64,000 bases of DNA from Lunularia cruciata (lineage: Eukaryota; Streptophyta; Marchantiopsida; Lunulariales; Lunulariaceae), in assembly GCA_948567375.1 (NCBI GenBank), contig OX419763.1:868001-932000 (forward strand), read 5' to 3'. The translations under genes and the position numbers were made by a program. Positions 19,856-30,611 of this stretch are shown here, in pieces. Position 1 is the first letter of the stretch, and each line of letters opens with the position of its first letter. A model generated the notes under the pieces. The model was not told where the DNA came from. It searched no databases and saw nothing but the letters and a program-made list of their open reading frames with translations.

Positions 19856-22354
19856 ATGCCAAGTAAATTTCCAATCCCTTTGAGTAGTCATCCTGCAATA
19901 ATGTGTGTCCAAAAGCCCATTGAGAGTGAAATTTTCCGCAATCTCAAGGGAGTTAGAGTGTCTCGTCCAGGAGAGGGTATCATCTTTCAGCATCGTAGAA
20001 CGAGAGAACAGATTATGGCAAAGAAGGTGGCCAATGCATTGGCGGTGCAAAGTTTCACAATTTGAAGATTAGATGTAGTAGCTAGAATCGAAGTCTTGAC
20101 TAGACTTTGCATTACTTTCTTAGCATGGAATTGGAATTTCAGTTTCCCCGGAGTGCTGGTAGAAATAGCTGCCAAAAATTGTGAGGAGGGTCCTGAGGTG
20201 GAAGGGAAGAGAGGGAATCCAGCTTGATGGACTGAGTCGGATTGGAGGTTAGTATTGGGGAGAGAAGCAAGAGAGCCGACAGGGATCACCTTTTATCGGA
20301 AGTGTGATGCTGTAGAAGAGACAATGGAAATCCGCAACTCATTTTTTGCTCCAAGAACAACAAATTGATACAAGGTGGAGTCCTATCGGGACCGGATTCA
20401 AAGAAACATCATGGGGGCGATGATGGCCATGTTCAAGCCAGAACGACCACATATGTGAACATGCAGCAAGCCATCTTCTTCCACCAAATGTATGCAGGAG
20501 TTCCGGTGAATTGGGCAAAGTGCTTTCACCACCAAACGAGGCAAATGGTGATCAATTGGCAAATAGGTTCTTTGCCGCATTATTTTGCACCATTCGCAAC
20601 ACACTTCTACTTTGGGTTGAACCTGCTGACAGTAGAGGAGTGTCATCATATGGTATCTCATGTTCATCTTGACTTACAACGGGAAGTGGACAAAGAAGAG
20701 CGCCAGTTTATGCTACATCTGCGAGCCAACAATGAGTATTTCTTGAAGACCGGACAGTGGAAGGTCGAAGAAATCACCAGTCCAAAGACGAAGAAACATG
20801 GCAAACCAGAAGAAGCAAAGTCACCTCCCACTCAAAGGAAGACTCGAAGGTGGACTATGAAGAATATGAAGATGGTGAGAGAAGCATCATCGGGATCAGA
20901 GTCTGAGGAAGAAACCAAGTCGCAACAGGAGGAATCCCAAAAAGAGGAGCTCACCTTAAAAAGTGAGGAGTCCGGAAGCAATAGCAAGGGGAAGCCAGAA
21001 GTTCAGCAATCAATGGCGGTCAGTAAGCTTGTCATGCGGTGGTGGTGAACAAGCCAAGACCAGAGGAAAAGGAGGAGTATCCAGTGGGGCCAAGTTCAAT
21101 AGGCAAAGATGAAAAAAGTACAGAAACAATGTCTCTAAAGATACAAAGATCACGACTTTGGATGAAGGAGCCAATGAAGGAGGTGAAGACTCAAGCGAAG
21201 ACGGTGATGAAGAGGAATAGAACTTTGGTGGGATATCATATTTGACAAAAGTGGTCACACCATTGTTGGAGCTACTGAAGGAGCATCGGAAAGTAATTCC
21301 CCAAGAGAGTAGGAAGGGGATGAACAAGTTGCAAGTGGTGATGCATTTGCTGAGTGAAGTGAAGGGGTTGCAGGAGAAACAAGTCCAAAGAAGTGAAGAA
21401 ATGGAAGAACTTTGGAGGGAGGAAGTCTTGAAGAAGAAGACTTTCACAATGTTACAAGAAAGCTACGAGGTTAAAGAAAAAGAATTGCAGAGGCAAGCCG
21501 GAGAATTAACGGAACAAGCAATGTGGTTGAGCAAGATGAAGGAGGAAGTGAGTGATGTGCGCATTGAGAATGTTCATTTGAAGGCGATGACCATCATAAT
21601 GGAGCAGGAGTTGGATAGCTTGAAGAAGAGTGCAACGGGGAAGGATCAAGCATGGCAGAGGGAGTAAGCAGCCAGGCAGGAAGAAGAGGTATGATTATGA
21701 GAGCTCGTCAGAAGCGCGGAATTGCAGAGCATGCAGTATGCAGAAGAGAAGAAGACGCTTGCTGCGGAGTACAAAGATGAGCTGAAGATGTATCGTGAAG
21801 AATTGAAGGTAGAGCGCTCTTGAGGATATGCATTGGAATCAGTGGGAGAAGTTGCGGGGAAGTTGAGAGCAATTCTAAGCACAAAGGCTGAAGGGAGATT
21901 GGAAGAAGCCCGCCTACATGAGTTGAAGTTGCTTGTGCAGGAAACTCGGAAGAGAAAAGCCAAGGATGTGGACATGAACACAATGTTGATTTGATTGAGA
22001 GAGCATATAGATCAAAAGATGTTAGAAGTAGAGAACAATGTTAGTCTTAGATTAGATTTAGTCAATTCAGAGTTAGAGAAGATTCAGAATACTGTGACAA
22101 CGGAGAAGAAACCTGATGTTGCAGAAGTAGGAATTTAGGTGTCATCGAACTTGGTAATTGACACATTAGAGAAGAGTGGGTCAGGAAATAAAGAAGTAGA
22201 TGGAGTAACCATGAGCTCAATTGTAGTTCCTAATGTAGAAGTAGTAGAATTAGTGCAGGAATTAGTAGAATTAGCTATACCCAAAGAAGGAGAAGTAGTA
22301 GGAAGATCATTGGGTTTGGAAGCCGATGATGAGGTAGACATCGGATCGGTGTAA
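19856..22354 (+). pseudogene. LTR-encoded type B protein in the L5 3' LTR, broken
   Basis: The span is 2499 bp (833 codons), but the frame shifts within. It starts MPSKFPIPLSSHP; a TGA at 20063-20065 replaces an Arg codon. Conserved parts: FLAWNWNFSFPG, ESDWRLVLGRE, FYRKCDAVEE, YKVESYRD, then after a one-base loss near 20445 MQQAIFFHQMYAGVPVNWAKCFHHQTRQM, HFYFGLNLLTVEE, SHVHLDLQREVDKEE, acidic SGSESEEETKSQQEE, and coiled coil from about 21240 (LLELLKEHRKVIPQ ... LHELKLLVQETRKRKAKD). It ends LEADDEVDIGSV. The product is unknown. The reading frame is the same gene as in types A and C, with a distinct N-terminus and middle. Confidence 0.82.
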
Positions 22355-23160
22355 GTATCAATTTTGAGATTGAAAGAGGCAGATATGAAGAAATAGATTG
22401 TCAATTGGGATCTGCAGGTAGGAAGAGATGTTAAAAAGCAGTGCGTAGGTAGGAAGACCTGCCATTTGCTTCAGTATTTAAGTGGAGCATTCACAGTACA
22501 ATATTGTTCAATATTCATATTTCTAAAGATAGATAAAGCAAAGTGTTGTTCTTAGTGCTCTTCGCTTGAGCTTAATTCTGATTGTCAATTCTGTGTTTGT
22601 GTTTGTGAGTGTGTGGAGAATTCCGAAGAGCAAGTCAGTGTGTTTGTGAATGTTGGATTCTGCAGCCTTGATCTTCATTTTGTGTGTTTGATCCTGAGTG
22701 AAGTGCATCGGAGCAATGCCTTGACAGATCGGAGAGGAATTGTAGTGTTGGTAGTATTCTGCATTTCTGAGTGCAACACAAAGTTGATGTGAAGCAATTT
22801 GGATTGAGGAAGTTGTGCCTTTAGTGGAGGGGTGGAACACAATTCTGAGGCAAAATCATTCTTCACAATGAAGTGCCATCTTTGGGAGAATCTGAATCAT
22901 CACAATCAAGAGTTGTTTGGACAGAATTTGCTATGTTGTGATTATGTGAGTGAGTATTCGTGACAAGTTGTCAAGATTGTGAGCTTGTTACTCTCTTCTG
23001 GGTGTAGTTTCTACCTGAGAGATTAAAGAAGAAACCAAGAAGAACTGCAATTGTGACTTTTGACTTTGTATTTGGACATTCTTGAATAGTATCTCTATGA
23101 GAACAAACTTTACTTACTCGATTACCGCAAAAGTGATATTTGCCAAGTTGTCACATGTGT

Positions 23161-23949
23161 CATTCCGCCACATTCAGCAGATTCAATCCCAAATAAAAGT
23201 GGGCTGCAAATGGAACAATGTAATGTGGAGGTGACTTGTCCCGGAAATTCCACTTTGTCTCGTGTGCTGATGGAAGCACTTCGCCCAATTGATTGGTTTC
23301 CTTGCAAACATCTTATGGAAAAACACAACTTGATGTTCCATCACATAAGTGGTTTGCTTTGGCTTGAAGATAGCCATCATTGCTCCTATGATGCCTCTCC
23401 TCATAGGGTCCTTGTAACTCTCAACTTTATAACCATTCTTCATGTGTTTTGAAGAAAAGGCATCTCGCACTCCCTAGGTTTCTTCAGCTATGTCTCGTCT
23501 TCCCAAGAATGTGGCTCCATGCTCCTCACCCACCTCTCTTCCAAGTACTAACCTCCCATCCGGCTCTATCCATCGAGCCGGATTTCCTCTCTTACCCTCA
23601 CTTTGGGTCCATTCAGACACTTACTCTCAATGATCTTGGTCATGAAACTTGGAAAACTAAGGTTCCAATTCCATGCCAAAAATGTGATCCAAAGCCTGCT
23701 CAAGACTTCAATTCTTGCGATCATATCTAACCTCCAAATTGCATGATTTCTCACTACAAATTTTGAGTCCTTCTTTCCACCTCCCATCTTACTCTTCTCC
23801 ACTCTGGGTTGGTGACTATTCTTCCACTCAACTCTTGGACTAACTCTTTGGACTTCCTCTTGATGCACAAGCACATCTCTTGCTACACTTCTTTTTCTTT
23901 GATCTCCCTCAGGATGACTCCTTCATGGCAATGGGAAATTACTTGTCAT
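23161..23949 (-). pseudogene. LTR-encoded type A2 protein of L4, N-terminal part
   Basis: Starts at ATG 23949 (MTSNFPLP), and reads VVRNHAIWRLDMIARIEVLSR, FLAWNWNLSFPSFM, ARWIEPDG-like, a basic KNGYKVESYKDPMRRG, AIFKPKQTTYVMEHQVVFFHKMFARKPINWAKCF and then HFHLGLNLL-like sequence to the L5 insertion point. Two or three frame changes are visible between 23400 and 23880. It joins the segment at 4784-5788 across the L5 insertion. Confidence 0.75.
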
Positions 23950-24360
23950 CTTTTTGTCTCTATCCCAAATTTTATAGTGGCATGACTTCTCACTCTTTCT
24001 TCAGTTTGAGCTTCTACTGATAAATCACACCTTTTGCATGCTCATGTCAATGTCAATTTTTGCCCTCATAGGCCAGCTATTTTTAGGTGTGATACCTTCT
24101 TGAGTGTCCAACCCCAAAGGAAGGTTGTTACATTGTCCTCGCCTCGGGTTGAGCACCCCCAAGATGAAGTCTCCTTACTTCATGTTGAATGCTGATAGGA
24201 CCAATCCGAGTTCTTCGTCTTCTAACACAAAGTCACATTACCTCAAGTTACAACCCCAGGACACCATTCTTCACCTTCTAATGCCATACAGGTGCAATAC
24301 GACTTCATCTATACACTTCTTCTTCATAAATAAGAAAAAAACAAAAATGTGGGTAACACA

Positions 24361-26294
24361 ACACTGGTTAATTGGGCAAAGTGTTTTCACCAGCAAAAGA
24401 GGTAAGTGGTCTAGAATTGGAAGGATCAATCATCGCCACATTATCTAGTGTTGCATTTTTACCTTGGGCTGAACTTGTTGACTGCAAAGGAGAGGAAGAA
24501 GATGGTGTCACACTTTCATCCATACCTAAGAAGAGAAGCAGATGAAGATGAGCAACAATACATTCTCCAACTCCAGAGCAATGAACACTTTGCCAAGATA
24601 GGCCAGCATAAGAGAGTGGAGATGAAGATTCCATAGATGAAGAAGCAAAGTCAACCCAAGGAGATGGTGTGCCCAATATAGCCAAGAAAGACAAGAAGGT
24701 TGGTGTTGAGGTACAAGGTCATCATGTGGGATCCATCATCAACAGAAGAATCAAAAGGGGAAAATGAGCACAAGTCAAAGGACTTGGTAGACAAAGAAGA
24801 GGTAGAACTCACCCTACAAAGTGGTGAATCAAGTAGTGGAAGTGATGGAGAATCCAAGGTGCAATAGGCGGTAGAGGATCAGGAGTTTCATGAAGCAATT
24901 GACCGCATGGAAGAAGGAGATGTGCCATGTCTAGAGTTGCCTAGAGTGAAGATCAATGAGCTAGGGTTGGTCATCCCACAAGGAACAAGAACACATAAAT
25001 CTATGCAAACCAAAGTTGCAAGTCCAAGTAAATTACAAAGCATAGAACATGACGATGCCAACTTGATGTAGTTTACTCTTAAGGTGAGAAGATTGAGACT
25101 TCAGAGTTAGCCACTAATTGAAGAGGCACCAATGAAAGTCATGAGCAAAGGTGATGACAATGCAGAAGAAGAAGGTGGTGGTGAAGTTGCATACCTATCT
25201 AAGATTGTTCGTCCCTTGTTGATGACATTGAGGAAGAAGGAAGTAGAGTTGAGGAGAGATCATCTAGAGGTAAAGGATGAACTTGTAGGTTGTGAAGTAT
25301 TTGAATGAAGAGATCATTCAGTTAAGGGAGAAGCTAAATGAAGATGAGAAGCATGAGGAGGAGCTTTAGGTTGATAAAGTCCTACAAGAGAAGTGATTTG
25401 CAAACTTGCGGGAGTCTTTGAGAAGCAAGAAATGGAGCTTGAAGTGCAAGATGAGGAATTGAGGAAGCAAAAGACAGCTTGGGAGAATTTGAAGGGAGAA
25501 TTTGATGAAGTATGCATCAAAGTAATACATTCAAAGGCAATTGCTATGGTTATGGAGTAGGAGTTGGAGAGTTTGAAGGTAGCGTAGAAGGATGAAGCCT
25601 AGTAGAGAGAGTTAGTAGAGAGAGATAGAGAAGAAGAGCATTTGCAAGGGCTCATCATCAATGTGGAAGCCCAACTTGCTAGATATGTGGAGGAGAAGGA
25701 AGCAATGGAGGCTGAGTTTGAGGATGCAATTAAGATGTATTATGAAGAGTTGCAAGCAGAAAGAGCTTGAGATCATACATCAGAGCAAGTGGGAGGAGTA
25801 GTAGAGAAACTCAGTGCAATGTTGAGAATAGAAGCCAAAGTAAAGATAGAAGTACGTTTGTATGAGTTAAATTTGTTAATGCAAGAGACAAAGAAGAGAA
25901 AGGCAAAGGAGACAAATCTAAATAATCTTCTAATTTGCTTGAGAGATAGAGTAGATAGAAAAGTTGGTGAAGTAGGAGATAATGTTTGTCTTAAGTAAGA
26001 TTTAGTGAAATCTGAGTTAGAGCAGCTTCAACATTGTGTGAAGATAGGAACCCGAGCTGAAGTAAGAGAGGTAGGAGTGCAAGTTACTTTGGATGAGTTG
26101 TCTAAGATATTAGAGAGGAGTGGGTTGGAAGATAAGAAGATAGATAGAATGCCCATGAGTTGAATTGTAGTTTAGACTAAAAAAGTGATAGAAATAGTAA
26201 AAGGTGTAGAAGTTGATAGAGCCAAAGTATGAGAAGAAAAGGAAATTACAATGGGTTCAATAGAACAGTAAAAAGTAGACATAAGATTGATTTG
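24361..26294 (+). pseudogene. LTR-encoded type C protein in L7, heavily broken
   Basis: Visible parts are FYLGLNLLTAKERKKMVSHFHPYLRREADEDEQQYILQL (24448 on), the short basic/acidic middle with TLQSGESSSGSDGE-like sequence, LSKIVRPLLMTLRKKEVELRRD, then coiled-coil pieces including KLSAMLRIEAKVKIEVRLYELNLLMQETKKRKAKETNLNNLLICLRDRVDRK (25789-25998) and a degraded C-terminus. Stops are frequent, many of the TAG-for-CAG kind. The order is the same as in the type A gene. Confidence 0.7.
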
Positions 26295-27086
26295 AGATTT
26301 GAAGCAATAGATATGAAGAGTGGGTTGCTGTTTTGGATCTAGAGATTGTTAGGGACCAATTAATTAGTTAGATCTTGTCAAGTGCTCAGCCTATTTAAAG
26401 GAAGCATTTGCAGTGTTGTGTTGTTCAGTATTTATATTTTTGAAGGTGATAAAGTGAAGTGTTGTATCTTAGTGCTCATCATTTCAGCTTAATTCTCAGC
26501 ATCAATCCTGTGTGTGTGTTTTTGAGAGTTTGAAAATTTTCAAAGTGCAACTTAGTGAGTGTTGAATGTTGGATTCCACATTGCTCATCTCATTTTTGTG
26601 GGTTTGATCTTGAGTGAAGAGCAATCAAAGCAATACCTTGATAGATCTGAGAGGAATTGTAGTGATGGTAGTATTTTGCAATTGTGAGCATAGTATGGGG
26701 TTGATGCAAAGCACTTTTGATCAAGGAAGTTGTGCCTTCAATGGAAGGATGGAACACAATTCTGAGACAAAGTAGTTTTGTAGTGAAGTAGCCTTCTTTG
26801 TGAAAATCTAAATCATCACAATCAAAGGTTGTTTGGAAAGATTTGAGTTTGTTTGATTATGGAGTGTTAATTTTTGATGAGATTGGGATCGATGCTTGTT
26901 ACTCTCTTTTGGGTGTGGTTTCTACCTAAAAGATTAAAGACACAACCAGGAAGAACTAAGGGATCTATTGAGATTACTATTTACTTTGTATTTGACCATT
27001 TTTTACTCATATCTTTGTGGGAACAAACTTTACTTATTTGTGATTACTTAGATTACCACAAAAGTGATGCTTGCCAAGATGTCATA
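24361..27086 (+). mobile_element. L7: type C LTR, 3' two thirds
   Basis: The segment starts abruptly after L4 in coding sequence (NWAKCFHQQK-like) and runs through the embedded gene to about 26294, TATTTAAA at 26392-26399 and a decayed 3' region ending TGCCAAGATGTCATA near 27086. Its 5' third should lie to the left of L4 but is absent, consistent with the deletion proposed at 4375/4376. It is more diverged than the A and B copies: many stops, and the terminal TTGTCACA is changed. Confidence 0.65.
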
Positions 27087-27700
27087 TCACTCTTTCTCAA
27101 GCTCTCCAATGCTTGCTCCCTCACCACTACCACTGCCTTTGAATGTAGCACCTCCAAGTGTGCATTTTCAAATTCTCTTTTCAATTTCTCAAATGTTGCC
27201 GTCTATTCCTCCACTTGTCATTCAAGTTCTTTGCCATGCTTTACATAACTCTCCTTCAAGTTATCAAAGCTCTTCCTCCAAATAACAACATCAATTCAAA
27301 GGTCTTTGCTTCTTTCTCTCCTTGGGTTAACTTACTCCTCAACTCCAAGTTATCTTTACTCAAGAACTTCAGACATCAAACTCATCCTTCACTTTAGGAT
27401 GTTCTTTCTTCAACTCTTCCTTCTTCTGCAATTGCAACAACAAAGGATAAGCAATCTTTTATATGTAATCTACTCTAACGTACTATCCTTCAATGTCTTC
27501 CCTATCTATGGCTTTGATTACACTTGCAGCTACAACAACCTGCACACTCCTCTTTGATCTTGCTACCCTTGGAAATACCAAGCCAAGCTCTTTTGTTTGG
27601 TCTTCTTCCAACTTTATTGCAAGTAATTGCAAATAGAGCACATTTCCTCCTTCCATATGGTCAATTACCACATAGAACTCCTTATCTTCTTCACCTGCAT
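27087..27700 (-). pseudogene. L8: type C LTR gene fragment, coiled-coil part
   Basis: This minus-strand coding fragment includes AGEEDKEFYVVIDHMEGGNVLYLQLLAIKLEEDQTKELGLVFPRVARSK and LLLQLQKKEELKKEHPKVKDEF. It continues in the short piece 39000-39078, from which L9 separates it: VQQLVDKGA joins to AGEEDKEFYVVIDHM across L9. To the left it abuts the end of L7 at 27086. Confidence 0.7.
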
Positions 27701-28489
27701 TGTGACAACCCAACAAGTATCACTTCCATGGTAATTAGGTAAATAAAGGTTGTTTCCATTGAGATACAAGTTAGAAATGGTCAAATGCAAAGCAAAAAGT
27801 AACAATGTAGATTTTCTTGGTTATTGTAGTTATTTAATCTCTTAGGTAGAAACCACACCTTGAAGAGAGTAACAAGCACAAATCACAATCTCATCACAAA
27901 TTAACACTCCATAATCACAATACTATCAAATTCTATCCAAAAAAATCTTGATTGTCATGATTTAGATTCTCTTGAAGATGACTACTTCATTGTAAAACAA
28001 CTTTGCCTCGGAATTGTGCTCCACCCTTCCACTGAAAGCACAACTTCCTTGATCAGAATTGCTTCAGATCAAACTTACACTGCACTCACAAATGCAAAAT
28101 ACTACCAACACTACAATTCTTCTCAGATCTATCAAGGCATTGCTTTGATTGCACCTCATTCAAGATCAAACATTCAAAATGAAGATCAAGGCTACGGAAT
28201 CCAACATCCAACAAACTCATTGACTTGCACTTCAAATTTCTCCAAACACAAGCACAAACTTGATACTTGGAATTAAGCTCAAGCAACGAGCACTAAACTC
28301 AACACTTCACTTTATCTATCTTCATAATTATGAATACTGAACAACATAACACTACAAATGCCTCCTTTAAATAGGGAGATCTTTTGACAATTAACTAAGA
28401 ATATTACTATTCTACATCTTTTCCAACTTGTAGATTCAAAATGACAATGCACCTCTTCATATCTGCCTCTTCCTATCTCAAATCTGTTA

Positions 28490-30606
28490 CTACTCCTCTC
28501 TGATGTCAACCTTGACTTCAGCTTCCAAACCAGATGTTCCTTCACGGGTTTCCCCTTCTTCAGGTCTATCTAATTCTACTCCTAAATCCTCTATTTCTAC
28601 TATCTCTTCACTCTAAAATACAATTGCAGTCCTCTCTACTATATCCACATCATTATCCTCTCACCCATTCTTCTCTACTAGCTCAGATAATTGATTTGAA
28701 GACCCTTGCACTCTTACTTCTACAACTTTGGACCTCTTCTTTAACTTCATCTCACTATAAAGTTTATCCAAGTCTGATCTAACAAGATCTAATTTGAGAC
28801 ACACATTGTCTCCTCTAACATTCTTTTATCTACACGATCTTGTAGACAAATTAGGAGATTATTCAACTTTGTGTCCTTCACCTTCCTCTTCTTCTTCTCG
28901 TACACCAACAACTCCAACTCATGCAATCTTGCCTCTTCCAACTTACCCTTGGCTTTAGTACTAAGTAGGGCTTTCAACTTGTTTATCACGACTCCCACTG
29001 CATCCAACTTCACCACCAACTCTACTTTCTCTTTCTTTCTCTCTTTCTCTACTCATTCTCATACATCACCAACTCATCCTTGAACTCAGCCTTCATTTCT
29101 TCCTTCTCTTGTCTATACAAAACTAGTTGATCTTTCGCTCTTCTCAGCAATCCTCACAATTGTTCTTCCTCCCGACTATGCTCTGTTAAATCTCACTGCT
29201 AGGCTTGGTCCTTCTCGGCCATGCTCTTCTTCATACTCTCCAACTCCTGCTCCATTATTGCTGCACTTGCATTTGAATGTATCACCTCCACTTGTGCATT
29301 AGCAATTTCCCTCTTTTGTACCTCGACCAACACCATCTTCTCCTTCAATTCTTTTCTACATTTCACAAAATCCTCCATCGCCACTTCTAAGTGTTTACTT
29401 CAAAGAATAGCTTCCACCCAAAGTTCTTTGGCTTCCATCTCCACTTGTGTTAGCTTGTTTCTCAACACGAAGGTCTCCTCACTCCATTTCGTCACAACCT
29501 CTAATTCATCCTTCACATCAAGAGTAGCACTTACCATCTCCACTTTCTTTTGTTGTAGAAACACCAAAAGAGGGCACATAATCTTTGATAAATACTCCAC
29601 TCCATCACATTTCCTTTCATTGTCTTTGTTATATTCACCTTCAGCAAGTAGTTCTTTGATTGGTGCCTTACCCCAAAGATGTGATCTTTGTATCTTCAAT
29701 GTTTCTTCATCCAAATGCTCCTCCTCCCCGGTGGTAGCTTTGCTTGGTCTGATGATGACAACTTGGGTACTTCTCTTCTCCCTGGTAACCCTTTGACACA
29801 CCAAGACACCCTCTTCTTCCTTCTCACCTCATGCTCGGCTGTTGACATCTCCAAACTTGGCTTCTCTGCTTCCACAACCCTTCCCCTACATTGTTGGACT
29901 TCAGCTTCTCCTTCACTGCCACTACTTGATTCGTCACTCTGCAATGTGAACTCTTCTTCTCCTCTCAAAGCTTCTTCCTTTGAGTAAGTTGCTCCCCCTG
30001 ATTCCTCCTCCAAAGTTGATTCTTTCACTTCCACCAGTGTTGGCTTTGGGTTAAGCTTTTGTTTCTTCTAAGGTTGCATTAGCGTAATTTGTCCATTCGG
30101 TCTACTCTGCTTTCTAGGCATGGGGATATCCACTACTACTATTTTCTCCTTCCCACTCTTCATGTAGTACTCATCCCCTTCACAAACCCACTCCATGTAA
30201 TAGCATTCATCTCCATCAGCTTCCTTGCATAGATCCGGATGAAAGTAGGACCGCATACTGCTTCTCTCCTCCGAAGTCAACAGATTCAGCCCAAGTAGAA
30301 ATGAGCTGCAAAGGGTACAAAATAGTGGGGCTGAATGTCCATTAATGTACATTCTCCAACCAGTGACCATCTGCCCCACACGTTGGTGCAGACATTTTGC
30401 CCAATCCACTGCCTCTCTTGCAAACATATGGTGAAAGAACACTGCCTAATGCATCATGACAAAGGTGGTTCACTCTATCTTGAAAATAGCCATCATTGCA
30501 CTCATTATCACTCTTAACATTGGGTCTTTATAACTATCCACCTTATACCCATTCTTGGTGTGAGGTCTATTGAAGGAATTCCTAACCTTGGCAGTTTCTT
30601 CTGATG
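28490..30606 (-). pseudogene. LTR-encoded type C protein of L9, middle and C-terminal part
   Basis: Reading leftward: NGYKVDSYKDPMLR, FFHHMFAREAVDWAKCLHQRVGQMV, LLGLNLLTSEERSSM..YFHPDLCKEADGDE, basic KQSRPNGQ, acidic LQSDESSSGSEGEAEVQQC, YLSKIMCPLLVFLQQKKVEM, then a coiled coil with KLTQVEMEAKELWVEAI and KLEEARLHELELLVYEKKKRKVKDTKLNNLLICLQDRVDK, ending VDIREE at the stop 28490-28492. Type C has VDWAKCLHQRVGQM where type A has INWARCFHGRTRQM. Several stops and frameshifts are present. Confidence 0.72.
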
Positions 30607-30611
30607 TGTGA

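Larger units (their letters stand above)
5789..23155 (+). mobile_element. L5: complete type B Ty3/gypsy-like LTR retrotransposon with gene-bearing LTRs
   Basis: The element is bounded by TSD TGTGT at 5784-5788 and 23156-23160. Its order is 5' LTR 5789-13293 (split by solo LTR L6), PBS 13301-13318, gag, protease, RT, RNase H, integrase, polypurine tract ending 19448, and 3' LTR 19449-23155. Without L6 the 5' LTR is about 3.7 kb, matching the 3707-bp 3' LTR. The internal region is 6155 bp. The domain order PR-RT-RH-INT is Ty3/gypsy; the integrase tail with LADLDGNPFATRVNGWR-like sequence and the tRNA-Asp-like PBS recall the Athila/Tat lineage. In the first 80 bases I count about six LTR-LTR differences, so it is not recent. 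All coding frames are damaged. Confidence 0.92.
19449..23155 (+). repeat. L5 3' LTR (type B), uninterrupted
   Basis: At 3707 bp it begins TGTGGTACCCACATTTTTTG and ends CCAAGTTGTCACA, followed by TSD copy TGTGT. It holds a leader of about 0.35 kb (19449-19800), TATA-like TATAAGA at 19822-19828, the embedded gene (19856-22354), TATTTAAG at 22475-22482 and the R-U5-like tail. It shows the full type B LTR without interruption. Confidence 0.93.
4376..24360 (-). mobile_element. L4: type A2 LTR, split by the 17.4-kb element L5
   Basis: L4's own sequence is 4376-5788 (3' part) plus 23161-24360 (5' part). The LTR start is at 24360 (plus strand TGTGGGTAACACA at 24348-24360). Its 3' tip is missing about 0.37 kb at the 4375/4376 junction. 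The gene is split at LRR/HPNLRR: its N-terminus lies at 23161-23949 and its C-terminus at 4784-5788. L5 inserted there with TSD TGTGT (5784-5788 and 23156-23160). To the right, 24361 resumes plus-strand type C coding sequence, so L4 itself sits inside L7; the left half of L7 is gone, probably in the same deletion that joined L3 to L4. Confidence 0.75.
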
